In this document: positions 7,631 through 16,385 of the stretch, one piece after another
Layout of the letters: every line of letters begins with the position of its first letter
Numbering within the stretch: the stretch's first letter is position 1
From: Mesorhizobium koreense
GTDB taxonomy: Bacteria; Pseudomonadota; Alphaproteobacteria; Rhizobiales; Rhizobiaceae
DNA length: 64,000 nt
NCBI RefSeq assembly: GCF_031656215.1
Contig: NZ_CP134228.1
Span: 496,001 to 560,000, forward strand
Reading direction: 5' to 3'
Made by a program: the position numbers and the translations under genes
The notes under the pieces: generated by a model
Told to the model about the DNA's origin: nothing
Database searches by the model: none
The model's input: the letters and a program-made list of their open reading frames with translations, nothing else

Positions 7631-8791
7631 ATGAATGGAATGCGGCTATTGCCGAAAACCGATGGTGGCTCGCTGGTTGGACGTGTATGGCGAGCCGACG
7701 TGGAAGGACCGGCGGTCGTGACCGTGCGCGGCGGCCGCGTTGTCGACATCACCAGTCGCGAATTTCCGACGATGCGCGACCTTCTGGAGGCCGACGATCC
7801 AGCGGTGCTTGTGCGGCGACAAAAAGGTGAAGATCTCGGGTCGGTCGAGGATATCGCGGCGGCCTCGCTCGAGCCGGCGACGAATGGCAGGCTGCGGCTC
7901 CTGGCGCCATGCGACCTGCAGGCGATCAAGGCCTGCGGCGTCACCTTCGCCCGCTCTATGATCGAGCGCGTGATAGAGGAGCGCGCCGCCGGCGACCCGT
8001 CACGGGCACAGGAAATTCGCGAGCGCGTCGCTGCAATCATCGGCGACAGCCTGCGCAATCTGGTTCCGGGGTCAAAAGAGGCCGTCAAGGTCAAGTCCGC
8101 GCTCATCGAGGAGGGGCTGTGGTCGCAATATCTCGAAGTCGGCATCGGCCCCGACGCCGAAGTGTTTTCCAAGGCACAACCCATGTCCTCGGTCGGCTGG
8201 GGCGCCCCGGTCGGGCTGCACCCGATTTCACACTGGAACAATCCCGAGCCGGAGATCGTGCTCGCCGTCGACAGTAAGGGCCGAGTGAAAGGTGCCACCC
8301 TCGGCAACGACGTCAATCTGCGCGACGTTGAAGGCCGTTCGGCGCTGCTTCTCGGCAAGGCCAAGGACAACAACGCTTCTTCCGCCATCGGCCCGTTCAT
8401 CCGGCTCTTCGACAAGGGTTTCGGGATCGATGATGTGCGCCAGGCGGAGCTTGAACTGACCGTCGAGGGAACGGACAGCTTCGTGCTGAAGGGCCAGAGT
8501 TCGATGAAGGAGATCAGCCGCGATCCGCTCGACCTCGTTAAGCAGACGATCGGCCGGCATCATCAATATCCCGACGGCTTCATGCTCTATCTCGGTACGC
8601 TGTTCGCGCCGGTCGAGGATCGCGACGTGCCGGGTGAGGGATTTACACACAAGACCGGCGATATCGTGTCGATATCGACGCCCGCGCTCGGCACGCTGAC
8701 GAATACGGTGCGGCTGGCGACGGAATGTCCGCCCTGGAATTTCGGTACTGCGGCGCTGATGAGGAACCTAGCCAGGCGCGACCTGCTCTGA
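7631..8791 (+). CDS. Fumarylacetoacetate hydrolase (FAH) family protein
   Basis: 386 residues. The C-terminal two thirds is an FAH fold: NNPEPEIVLAVDSKGRVKGA carries the metal-binding Glu pair, followed by GNDVNLRDVEGRSALLLGKAKD and GDIVSISTPALG. The N-terminal extension of about 120 residues is typical of the branch used in sugar-acid and dicarboxylate catabolism (dehydratase or 2-keto acid hydrolase), not of tyrosine FAH itself. GGGAGAAG lies ahead of the ATG at 7631; a second in-frame ATG follows at 7640. The substrate is unknown. Confidence 0.85.
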   Translation: MNGMRLLPKTDGGSLVGRVWRADVEGPAVVTVRGGRVVDITSREFPTMRDLLEADDPAVLVRRQKGEDLGSVEDIAAASLEPATNGRLRLLAPCDLQAIKACGVTFARSMIERVIEERAAGDPSRAQEIRERVAAIIGDSLRNLVPGSKEAVKVKSALIEEGLWSQYLEVGIGPDAEVFSKAQPMSSVGWGAPVGLHPISHWNNPEPEIVLAVDSKGRVKGATLGNDVNLRDVEGRSALLLGKAKDNNASSAIGPFIRLFDKGFGIDDVRQAELELTVEGTDSFVLKGQSSMKEISRDPLDLVKQTIGRHHQYPDGFMLYLGTLFAPVEDRDVPGEGFTHKTGDIVSISTPALGTLTNTVRLATECPPWNFGTAALMRNLARRDLL

Positions 8792-8923
8792 AGGACCGTC
8801 GGGAATAGACGTGAAGGCTGGACCTGGAGCGGGCCCAGCTCTTGAAAGATGTTCTTAACGTTCTGCGTTTTGGATGACGTCGTCCGAAGAGGCGTCACAT
8901 AACGATAAGAACAGGACGATCGC

Positions 8924-9295
8924 ATGTTAATTCCCAACGCTTCCCGCATCTTTTGCGGGCCGGCGGTGGTGCTTGGCCTTTTGACAACCGGCGCAGCATA
9001 TGCGGCGGAGATGGGCTACGTGCTGCAAAACGAACATTCGCGGTCCGTCGCCATCGAGTTGCATGGCGAGGACAAGACGTGGCCGGGCGGCAATCAGGTC
9101 TATTTGCTCGATCCTGGCGACATCAAGGAAGTGACGATCTCCTGCACACCAGGCGAACGCATCTGCTATGGCGCTTGGATCAACGGCAATGACCGCATCG
9201 CCTTTGGCGTCGGCCCGGACAAAGACCGAATCTGCCACAATTGCTGCTCGATCTGCGTCAATCACACGATGGAGACGATCGACCTGACGCCATAA
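8924..9295 (+). CDS. Secreted cysteine-rich protein, unknown function
   Basis: 123 residues with a clear signal peptide (hydrophobic core VVLGLLTTGAAYAA, cleavage near residue 28). The mature part has a pattern of seven cysteines, SCTPGERIC followed by CHNCCSIC near the C-terminus, which suggests disulfides or a bound metal in the periplasm. No known domain is recognised. It stands alone between the FAH gene and a palindromic repeat pair. Confidence 0.7.
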   Translation: MLIPNASRIFCGPAVVLGLLTTGAAYAAEMGYVLQNEHSRSVAIELHGEDKTWPGGNQVYLLDPGDIKEVTISCTPGERICYGAWINGNDRIAFGVGPDKDRICHNCCSICVNHTMETIDLTP

Positions 9296-9333
9296 GGGCT
9301 TGTGTATGCCGCGCAGGTTCAGCCTGTGTTTCG

Positions 9334-9532
9334 GTGCGTCCTTCGAGGCTCGCTTCGCTCGCACCTCAGGATGAGGACGGTTTATGCTTACGTCTCCGTA
9401 TTCGTTGATAACCTCATAGTCTTGCTTCCATTGACGTGCCTTATTTGAGGTTTGCTGTATTTCAGGATAAAGGGCTTAGCGCCAACCTCCCTCATCCTGA
9501 GGTGCTCGCGAAGCGAGCCTCGAAGGACGCAC
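9334..9532. repeat. Inverted pair of rhizobial palindromic intergenic repeats
   Basis: Two copies of about 43 bp lie in opposite orientation at 9334-9376 and 9490-9532. The first starts GTGCGTCCTTCGAGGCTCGC and the second ends with its reverse complement (AGCCTCGAAGGACGCAC), with CATCCTGAGGTGC in the second arm. This repeat family is widespread in rhizobial genomes. The pair could fold into one long hairpin in the RNA and here separates the secreted-protein gene from the convergent prfC end. Nothing else is seen in the interval. Confidence 0.85.
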
Positions 9533-9542
9533 TGCAATCCTC

Positions 9543-11132
9543 TCAAGCCGCCTCGCGCACCTGATAGTCCTTCACGGTGGCGAAACGGATCGCCTTCCAG
9601 CGCTCGGCCTCGTAGTTCAGCGAGAATTCGTGTTGCGCGAGAAAGACGGGGTCGCCGTCGAGGTCGCGAGCAATATCGGCGCGGTGCGTGTCAATGAAGC
9701 GCTCGAGTTCCACCGCGCTGTCGGCGCTGATCCAACGGCAGACCGAGAAGCGCGCCATCTCGAAATCGACGGGCAGTGAATATTCGACAGAAAGTCTTTC
9801 CTTGAGCACGTCGAGCTGCAGTGCGCCGACGACACCGACGATCGCCGGCGAACCATCGTCGGGCGAGAAGAGCTGGACGACGCCTTCCTCGGCCATCTGC
9901 TGCAGCGCCTCTTTCAGCTTCTTCGCCTTCATGGCGTCACCGAGGCGAACGCGACGCAGGATCTCCGGAGCGAAATTCGGTACGCCGCGGAACAGGATCT
10001 CCTCCCCCTCGGTCAGTGTGTCGCCGATCCTGAGCGTGCCATGGTTTGGTACACCGACCACATCGCCAGCATAGGCCTCGTCGGCGGTGACACGGGTGCG
10101 CGCGAAGAAGAATTGCGGCGCTGAAAGGCTCATCGGCTTGCCGGTGCGCACGAGCTTGACCTTCATGCCGCGTTGCAACCGCCCCGAGCAGACGCGCACG
10201 AAGGCGATGCGGTCGCGGTGGTTCGGGTCCATGTTGGCCTGGATCTTGAAGACGAAAGCGCTCATCTGAGGCTCGATGGCATGTATGGTGCGCGTATCGG
10301 CCTCCTGGTCGCGCGGTGCTGGCCCGATGTCGCCCAGCGCCTCGATCAGGTCGCGCACGCCGAAGTTCCGCAGGGCCGATCCAAAGAACACCGGCGTCAG
10401 ATGCCCCTCGCGGAAGGACGCCAGGTCGAAGGGCCGGCAGGCCCCGCGCGCCAGTTCCAACTCCTCAATGAAGGCTTCCCGCTCGAACTCGGGCAGAAGC
10501 CCGGCGACGCGGTTGGAATCCGGTCCGTTGACCTTGGTGCGCTCCTTCTCCTCGTCGCCGCGGCGCACCGCGTTCTGAGCGAGGTGGTAAGTGCCGGCAA
10601 AACTCTTGCCGCGTCCGATCGGCCAGGTGACGGGCGCCGTGTCGAGCGCGAGCTTGGCCTCGATCTCGTCGAGGATTTCGAAGGGGTCGCGCGTCTCCCG
10701 GTCCATCTTGTTGACGAAGGTGACGATCGGAATGTCGCGCAGCCGGCAGACCTCGAACAGCTTCAACGTCCGCGGCTCGATGCCCTTGGCGGCATCGATG
10801 ACCATGACGGCCGAATCGACCGCAGTCAGCGTCCGGTAGGTGTCGTCGGAGAAGTCCTCGTGGCCGGGCGTGTCGAGCAGGTTGAAGACATGCTCGCCAT
10901 ATTCGAATGTCATCACCGAGGTGACGACCGAAATGCCGCGCTCGCGCTCGATCTTCATCCAGTCGGAGCGCGTCTGCATGCGGTCCTTCTTGGCTTTCAC
11001 CTCGCCGGCAAGCTGGATCGCGCCGCCGAAGAGCAATAGCTTTTCGGTCAGCGTCGTCTTGCCGGCATCGGGGTGCGAAATGATCGCGAAAGTGCGACGG
11101 CGGGCCACCGCTTTCTGGATATCGTCTGCCAT
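9543..11132 (-). CDS. prfC: Peptide chain release factor 3
   Basis: 529 residues, the same length as the E. coli protein. The GTPase domain shows SHPDAGKTTLTEKLLLFGG (G1), DTPGHEDFSDDTYRTL (G3) and NKMDRET (G4). RF3 uses GTP to remove RF1/RF2 from the ribosome after termination. The ATG at 11132 (MADDIQKA) is the family start; the frame stays open further upstream but that part is not conserved. Monocistronic. Confidence 0.95.
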   Translation of the reverse strand: MADDIQKAVARRRTFAIISHPDAGKTTLTEKLLLFGGAIQLAGEVKAKKDRMQTRSDWMKIERERGISVVTSVMTFEYGEHVFNLLDTPGHEDFSDDTYRTLTAVDSAVMVIDAAKGIEPRTLKLFEVCRLRDIPIVTFVNKMDRETRDPFEILDEIEAKLALDTAPVTWPIGRGKSFAGTYHLAQNAVRRGDEEKERTKVNGPDSNRVAGLLPEFEREAFIEELELARGACRPFDLASFREGHLTPVFFGSALRNFGVRDLIEALGDIGPAPRDQEADTRTIHAIEPQMSAFVFKIQANMDPNHRDRIAFVRVCSGRLQRGMKVKLVRTGKPMSLSAPQFFFARTRVTADEAYAGDVVGVPNHGTLRIGDTLTEGEEILFRGVPNFAPEILRRVRLGDAMKAKKLKEALQQMAEEGVVQLFSPDDGSPAIVGVVGALQLDVLKERLSVEYSLPVDFEMARFSVCRWISADSAVELERFIDTHRADIARDLDGDPVFLAQHEFSLNYEAERWKAIRFATVKDYQVREAA

Positions 11133-11264
11133 GTGTCGGGAATCCGTATTGTCGCGCGGGCTTTTACCAGCGCAGGGCAGGGCTGTCGAACAGAAATCCG
11201 GCCGGGATATTGGCAGGAGCATCCGGCGATGGCATGAGGAAGGCTGGAGCGGAGCAGAGACGGC

Positions 11265-12332
11265 ATGCCCAGGGAAGTGATCGTCATTGGCGCGGGCATC
11301 ATCGGCGCGTCCATTGCATGGCATCTGGCGAAGGCCGGGGCAAAGGTGACGATCCTCGACAAGGCCGAGCCCGGCGGCGTTGCGACGCCCTGTTCCTTCG
11401 GCTGGATCAATGCCAGCTTCGGCAATCCCGAGCCCTATTACCGGCTGCGCATCCGCGCCATGGCCGAATGGAAGCGGCTGGCGGCGGAAGTTCCGAACCT
11501 GCCCGTTCGCTGGCAAGGCGGTCTTTGCTGGGACCGGCCGCGTTCCGAACTCGAAACTCTCGGGGCCGAACATTCATCCTGGGGCTACGGCGTGCGCAAA
11601 CTGGGCCGTGACGAGGTCGCACGGATCGAGCCCAATCTTGCCGATCCCCCGGACTTCGCACTCCTCGTCGCCGAGGAAGGCGCAGCCGAGCCGCAGGCTT
11701 CGGCACGCATGCTCGTTATCGACGCGCAAAGGCACGGCGCACGGCTTATCGCCGGTGGCGAAGCCATCGCCCTCCATGCGGGTGGCACAAGCCGCGCCCG
11801 CGTCGAGACAAACGACGGAACCCTTGAAGCTGACGAAATTGTACTGGCCGCCGGTGGCGCAAGCGCCGATCTCGCCGCGAGCAGCGGCGTTAGCCTGCCC
11901 ATGAAAACGCCACCTGGCCTTCTCGTTCATTCGCGCCCGTATGCACCGCTCTTGAACGGGCTGGTGATGGCGGATCGGCTGCATATGCGCCAGACTGCGG
12001 AAGGCCGCCTCGTTGCCGGCGCCGACTATGGCGGCGCGGACCCCGGCCCGAATGCGGAGGCCACGGCACGAAGGCTCTTCGACACCATGCGGTCGATGCT
12101 CGAGGGAGCGGGCGCGCTGGAATACGATTCCTATACGCTCGGCTTTCGACCCACACCGCTCGACGGGTTTCCCGCGCTCGGTCGCCCGAAGGGCATTGAG
12201 AATCTGTATGTCGCCGTCACCCATTCGGGCGTGACTCTAGCGCCCGCGATCGGGCTCTTCGCGGCACAGGAGATCCTCGACAGCATCCGCGATCCGCTGC
12301 TCGCGCCCTATCGGGCCGACCGCTTCGATTGA
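11265..12332 (+). CDS. FAD-dependent oxidoreductase (DAO / glycine oxidase type)
   Basis: 355 residues. The N-terminus VIVIGAGIIGASIAWHLAKAG is a Rossmann dinucleotide-binding motif and LGFRPTPLDGFPALGRP near the end is the conserved FAD-contact region of D-amino-acid oxidase/ThiO/sarcosine oxidase-like enzymes (key parts GAGIIGAS and RPTPLDGFPALG). It probably oxidises a small amine or amino acid, but the substrate is not shown by the sequence. Possible links are the nearby Lrp regulator and the hydroxyproline dehydratase. Confidence 0.88.
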   Translation: MPREVIVIGAGIIGASIAWHLAKAGAKVTILDKAEPGGVATPCSFGWINASFGNPEPYYRLRIRAMAEWKRLAAEVPNLPVRWQGGLCWDRPRSELETLGAEHSSWGYGVRKLGRDEVARIEPNLADPPDFALLVAEEGAAEPQASARMLVIDAQRHGARLIAGGEAIALHAGGTSRARVETNDGTLEADEIVLAAGGASADLAASSGVSLPMKTPPGLLVHSRPYAPLLNGLVMADRLHMRQTAEGRLVAGADYGGADPGPNAEATARRLFDTMRSMLEGAGALEYDSYTLGFRPTPLDGFPALGRPKGIENLYVAVTHSGVTLAPAIGLFAAQEILDSIRDPLLAPYRADRFD

Positions 12333-12356
12333 AGGCCGAAACCGGCCTCAGTCGGC

Positions 12357-12569
12357 TTACTTGCCGCGCCCGTGCGTCTTCTCATAAAGTTCGCGGACGA
12401 TCCCGCTCGCCGACCGCTCGAAGAGAAACGGCAGGAAAGCGTGGACCAGCGCCATCGAACCGGCGAGGAACAACTTGCCGGAGAAGCGGCCGGCAAAGGC
12501 CATGTGCTCGAGATAGGTCTCATCGACCGAAGCTGGATGGTCGCGAAAGAGGCGGACAAGCGTCGTCAT
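12357..12569 (-). CDS. DUF6356 family small membrane protein
   Basis: 70 residues. The pattern HPASVDETYLEHMAFAGRF followed by one hydrophobic stretch (LAGSMALVHAFLPFLFE) matches the small family I know as DUF6356. It has a single membrane segment and no known function. The ATG at 12569 (MTTLVRLF) is the family start; the frame continues upstream without support. It is divergent from the Lrp gene. Confidence 0.7.
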   Translation of the reverse strand: MTTLVRLFRDHPASVDETYLEHMAFAGRFSGKLFLAGSMALVHAFLPFLFERSASGIVRELYEKTHGRGK

Positions 12570-12655
12570 CTTCTGTGTTCCCCTGAATGCGTTGAACAGA
12601 AGATAGCACCGGCTCCGCCAGAGAGGGTCCCAAACTATCCTTGAAATACGCTTAT

Positions 12656-12677
12656 ATTTGGGACATACATCCCAAAT
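12656..12677. promoter_or_regulatory. Inverted repeat over the Lrp start codon, likely autoregulatory operator
   Basis: The arms ATTTGGGA and TCCCAAAT are exact complements separated by 6 bases, and the right arm covers the ATG at 12676. A further half-site TCCCAAA occurs at 12628-12634, 42 bp (about four helical turns) upstream in the same orientation. Lrp/AsnC proteins bind arrays of such sites in phase and commonly repress their own gene. Confidence 0.6.
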
Positions 12678-13146
12678 GAAGCTCGATATCGACCCTATGG
12701 ATCGCATGATCCTTGCGGAATTGCAGCGCGACGGCACGCTTTCCGTCGACCAGCTTTCGGAGCGGGTGAACCTTTCGCGCAATGCCTGCTGGCGACGCGT
12801 CAAATTGATGGAGGAGGCTGGCATCATCACCGGAAGGGTGGCGCTGGTGGATGCCGAGAAGCTGGGATTCGGCCTCTCCGTCTTCGTACTGATCCGAACC
12901 ACGCATCACGAGCCCGAATGGCTGAAGAAATTCCGCGACGCCGTCATCTCCATTCCCGAGATCATCGGCGTCTACCGGATGTCGGGCGATCTCGACTATG
13001 TGCTCAGGGCTCGCGTGCCGGACGTGAAGGCCTATGACCGGCTTTACCAGCGGCTGATCGCGAAGGTGCCGCTTTCCGATGTCTCCGCCTCTTTCGTCAT
13101 GGAGGAGATCAAGGAGACGATGGAACTGCCGGCAATATTGCGGTGA
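12676..13146 (+). CDS. Lrp/AsnC family transcriptional regulator
   Basis: 156 residues. The N-terminal helix-turn-helix (MDRMILAELQRDGTLSVDQL, then LSRNACWRRVKLMEEAGII) and the C-terminal RAM/AsnC effector domain (GVYRMSGDLDYVLRARVPD) are complete. The ATG at 12676 is used; an upstream in-frame TTG exists but falls within the operator. There is no clear Shine-Dalgarno, since the operator occupies that place. It probably senses an amino acid. Candidate targets are itself, the divergent DUF6356 gene and the FAD amine oxidase. Confidence 0.9.
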   Translation: MKLDIDPMDRMILAELQRDGTLSVDQLSERVNLSRNACWRRVKLMEEAGIITGRVALVDAEKLGFGLSVFVLIRTTHHEPEWLKKFRDAVISIPEIIGVYRMSGDLDYVLRARVPDVKAYDRLYQRLIAKVPLSDVSASFVMEEIKETMELPAILR

Positions 13147-13199
13147 TAATTGTCAGGGCCGATTGACGGCCGGCCGGCCGATGGCGATAGGACTGGCGC

Positions 13200-13664
13200 A
13201 TGACAGACCTTGCTCCACTTCTCGGCATTGTCCGCCTTCCGCACTCCGAGGGCCTGCCGTTGCCCGCCTACGAGACGCAGGGCGCGGCGGGGATGGATCT
13301 GCGCGCAGCGGTGCCCGAGGACCGGCCGATCCTGCTCCTGCCAGCCAAGCGCGCGCTGGTGCCCACCGGGCTTATCATGGAGGTTCCGGCCGGCTTCGAG
13401 GCGCAGGTGAGACCGCGCTCCGGGTTGGCGCTCAAGCACGGAATCACCTGTCTGAACACGCCCGGCACCATCGACAGCGACTATCGCGGCGAGGTGATGG
13501 TGCTGCTCGTCAACCACGGCGACGAGGATTTCGAGATTAGCCGGGGCATGCGCATCGCGCAGATGGTCATTGCACCCGTGGTGCACGCAACGATCGAGGA
13601 ACACAGTCTTTCATCAAAGACGGAGCGCGGAGCGGGCGGTTTCGGCTCGACCGGCACCAAATAA
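13200..13664 (+). CDS. dut: dUTP diphosphatase
   Basis: 154 residues. Trimeric dUTPase motifs are all present: [32 protein letters not shown] and the C-terminal GAGGFGSTG arm. It hydrolyses dUTP to dUMP and pyrophosphate, keeping uracil out of DNA and supplying dTMP synthesis. Confidence 0.96.
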   Translation: MTDLAPLLGIVRLPHSEGLPLPAYETQGAAGMDLRAAVPEDRPILLLPAKRALVPTGLIMEVPAGFEAQVRPRSGLALKHGITCLNTPGTIDSDYRGEVMVLLVNHGDEDFEISRGMRIAQMVIAPVVHATIEEHSLSSKTERGAGGFGSTGTK

Positions 13665-13769
13665 CCGCGCCGTCAGGCCTGGCCCAAGCGGAGCATCTTG
13701 ACAGGAGGCGGGGTCCGCGCCGAACTGAGCCGAACCGACAATCAAGGCGGGTCGGCGAAGGAGGTGCCA

Positions 13770-14579
13770 ATGGCCAGAAACGACAGTTTCTTCCGTAAGC
13801 TGCATGGCGGCCCAGAAGCATTCATCATCCCCAATCCCTGGGATATAGGCACGGCGAAGTTTCTTGCCTCGCTCGGTTTCAAGGCGCTGGCGACGACCAG
13901 CGCCGGCTTCGCCTTTTCGCGGGGACTGCCCGACGGCGGCATAGATTTCGAGCAGATGATGGCGCATTGCCGGGAGCTCGTCGCCGCGACCGACCTACCG
14001 GTATCGGCCGATCTGGAAAACGGCAAGGGCGATAGCGCCGATAGCGCCGCCGAAACGATCTTCGCGGCGGAAGCGGCCGGCCTTGCCGGCTGCTCCATCG
14101 AAGACGCGACCGGTGACAAGACCAAGCCCATCTACGATTTCAACCAGGCGGTCGAACGCGTAGCGGCCGCCGCCGAGGCGGCGAAATCGTTGCGGCGCGA
14201 CTTCGTTTTCACCGCGCGCGCCGAGAATTTCCTGCATGGGCGCGACGATCTGGACGACACGATCAAGCGCCTTCAAGCCTATGAGAAGGCGGGCGCGGAT
14301 GTGCTCTATGCGCCCGGCATTACCGATATCACGGTGGTCCGGACGATCTGCCAGTCGGTTTCGCGGCCGGTCAACGTGCTCGCCGTTCCGCAGCTTACCA
14401 TGGCGCAATTGAACGAGGCGGGCGCCCGCCGCATTTCTCTCGGATCGAAGCTGACGAACTACGCCTTTGCCAGCATTGAACGGGCCTCGCGCGAGATGCT
14501 CGACCACGGCACGTTCAACTATGCCCGGGACGCGACACCCTACGCGACGCTGCAGAACCTGTTTTCGCCGGGCGGCTGA
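13770..14579 (+). CDS. Isocitrate lyase/PEP mutase family protein
   Basis: 269 residues. It has a TIM-barrel with FIIPNPWDIGTAKFLASLGF, TTSAGFAFSRGLPDG, the metal-site region SADLENGKGD and SIEDATGDK. These match the PEP mutase/oxaloacetate decarboxylase-like branch, not true isocitrate lyase (no KKCGH-type loop). The ATG at 13770 follows an excellent GAAGGAGGTG site. It likely cleaves a 2-methylisocitrate- or oxaloacetate-like acid. It lies 10 bp before the hydroxyproline dehydratase gene and is probably cotranscribed with it. Confidence 0.85.
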   Translation: MARNDSFFRKLHGGPEAFIIPNPWDIGTAKFLASLGFKALATTSAGFAFSRGLPDGGIDFEQMMAHCRELVAATDLPVSADLENGKGDSADSAAETIFAAEAAGLAGCSIEDATGDKTKPIYDFNQAVERVAAAAEAAKSLRRDFVFTARAENFLHGRDDLDDTIKRLQAYEKAGADVLYAPGITDITVVRTICQSVSRPVNVLAVPQLTMAQLNEAGARRISLGSKLTNYAFASIERASREMLDHGTFNYARDATPYATLQNLFSPGG

Positions 14580-14589
14580 GGCAACAGGA

Positions 14590-15588
14590 ATGAAGATCAA
14601 TGTCGTCGACATGCACACCGGCGGCGAACCGCTCAGGATCGTCACCGACGGCTACCCGCCGATACCGAAGGGCACCATCCTCGAAAAGCGCGCCTTCGTG
14701 CGGGACAATCTCGATCATCTGCGCAAGATGCTGATCTTCGAGCCGCGCGGCCATCACGACATGTATGGCGCGCTTCTGGTCGAGCCGGACCTGCCCGGCG
14801 CCGACCTTGCCGTGCTCTTCATGCACAATGAGGGCTATTCCACCATGTGCGGCCATGCCGTCATCGCGCTCGGCCGCTACGCGGTGGACCAGGGGCTGGT
14901 CGAGGCGGAGGAACCGCTCACTACCGTCAACATCGAATGTCCCTGCGGCATGGTGGTCGCTTCGGTCGAGGTGGCGAACGGCAAGGCGGGCGCCGTTTCC
15001 TTCGAGAGCGTGCCGGCCTTCCTTTTCGCGACCGACCAGTCGGTCGTGCTCCCGGACTATGGCCGCATCAAATTCGACATCGCCTATGGTGGCGCCTTTT
15101 ATGCACTTGCTGATTGCAGGCAGTTTGGCCTTCGCTTCGGCCGCCACGGGGCGGCCGCCTTCGTCAAGGCGGCGACGGCTCTGACAGAGAAGCTGAAGGC
15201 GGAGTTCCCGCTTTCCCATCCCGAGCACGAGGATCTGGCCTTCCTATACGGCTCGATCCTGACCGACGGCATGGAAGGCGGGCCGGACAAGCCCACACGC
15301 AACATCTGCGTCTTCGCCGACGCCGAGGTCGACCGTTCGCCGACGGGCTCCGGCGTGACCGCCAGGCTCGCTGCCATGCACGCGAAAGGCCAGATCGGCT
15401 CTGGACAGACCCGGACTTTCGAGAGTGTCGTCGGCTCGCGCTTCGAGGGCTCGGTCTCGCGCGTCACAACGGCCGGCTCGCATAAGGCAATCGTGGCGCG
15501 TGTCTCCGGGCGGGCGCATTATAGCGGCAAGGCCGAGTTCACGCTGGAGGAGGACGATGTCCTGGGGCGCGGCTTTCTGGTGCGGTAG
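14590..15588 (+). CDS. Trans-3-hydroxy-L-proline dehydratase (proline racemase family)
   Basis: 332 residues. The first catalytic position keeps cysteine (Cys87 in MCGHAV), while the second is threonine (Thr252 in DRSPTGSG). In this family Cys/Cys pairs are racemases or epimerases and Cys/Thr pairs are trans-3-hydroxy-L-proline dehydratases, so dehydration to a pyrroline carboxylate is the best call. The ATG at 14590 begins MKINVVDMHTGGEPLR, the normal start. It is in a likely operon with the upstream PEP-mutase-like gene. Confidence 0.85.
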   Translation: MKINVVDMHTGGEPLRIVTDGYPPIPKGTILEKRAFVRDNLDHLRKMLIFEPRGHHDMYGALLVEPDLPGADLAVLFMHNEGYSTMCGHAVIALGRYAVDQGLVEAEEPLTTVNIECPCGMVVASVEVANGKAGAVSFESVPAFLFATDQSVVLPDYGRIKFDIAYGGAFYALADCRQFGLRFGRHGAAAFVKAATALTEKLKAEFPLSHPEHEDLAFLYGSILTDGMEGGPDKPTRNICVFADAEVDRSPTGSGVTARLAAMHAKGQIGSGQTRTFESVVGSRFEGSVSRVTTAGSHKAIVARVSGRAHYSGKAEFTLEEDDVLGRGFLVR

Positions 15589-15598
15589 CCCGGAGAGT

Positions 15599-16324
15599 TC
15601 AGCGAATCGGCGAAAAGAAGCGTCGTGAAGCGCAGGTCAGGCCCGGCTCCTTGGTACAGTCATAGAACGACCAGGTGATGAGTTCGGCTTTGCCCTGCAG
15701 GTTCTCCACCGGCACGAAGCCGAGTTCCGGAAAGCGGCTGTCGGCCGAATCGTCGCGGTTGTCGCCCATCATGAACAGCCGGTCCGGCGGCACCGTCACT
15801 TCCGCCATGTCGTCGGCGACGCCATGGTCGGTGCGTTCGATGATCGTATGCTTGCCGCCTCCGGGGATCGTCTCTTCATAGCGGGTTACGGCGACAGGGA
15901 CACCGGAAGGATCGCGATAGGCATAGTGTCCGGTTTCGCGGCGTGGCGCCACAACGCCGTTTAACACGAGGCGTCCGCCCGACATTGCGACCCGGTCGCC
16001 TGGCAGGCCGATGACGCGCTTGATGTAGGTCTCCCCTGTTTTCGGATTGGTGAAGATGACGACGTCGCCTCGCTTCGGCAGGTGAGAGAAGATGCGGCCG
16101 TTCTTCGTCGGGAAGTCGAAGCCCGGATCGATGGGCAGCGAGTAACGGCTCCAGCCATAGGCCCATTTCTCGACGACGAGCCTGTCGCCGATTTGCAATG
16201 TCGGCACCATGCTTTCGGAGGGGATGAAATTCGACCCGAACGCCACCGTCTTCATGATCAGCATGATGACGGCAGTGGAGAGTATGAAGCGGAGCCACTC
16301 GGGTAACCGATTCAGCAGGCGCAT
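15599..16324 (-). CDS. lepB: Signal peptidase I
   Basis: 241 residues. After a single N-terminal membrane anchor (FILSTAVIMLIMKTVAF) it has the serine box PSESMVPTL with Ser38, the lysine box YIKRVIGLPGD with Lys102, and the structural MGDNRDDSADSR box. It removes signal peptides on the outer face of the inner membrane. The start at 16324 has AAGGAAGG upstream. It is not in the usual lepB-rnc cluster and may be a second, specialised copy. Confidence 0.92.
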   Translation of the reverse strand: MRLLNRLPEWLRFILSTAVIMLIMKTVAFGSNFIPSESMVPTLQIGDRLVVEKWAYGWSRYSLPIDPGFDFPTKNGRIFSHLPKRGDVVIFTNPKTGETYIKRVIGLPGDRVAMSGGRLVLNGVVAPRRETGHYAYRDPSGVPVAVTRYEETIPGGGKHTIIERTDHGVADDMAEVTVPPDRLFMMGDNRDDSADSRFPELGFVPVENLQGKAELITWSFYDCTKEPGLTCASRRFFSPIR

Positions 16325-16385
16325 GGAAACCTTCCTTGAACGAAAGCGACACAAGCGGCCCAATACGGCCGTTTCATGATGGCCC

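Noticed and set aside
9334-9532. Inverted repeats considered as ends of an insertion sequence
   Set aside because: Only 113 bp lie between them, no transposase is encoded, and the sequence is the common rhizobial intergenic repeat.
15599-16324. Signal peptidase considered as a conjugative TraF-type peptidase
   Set aside because: It has the standard LepB boxes and a membrane anchor, and no transfer genes are nearby.
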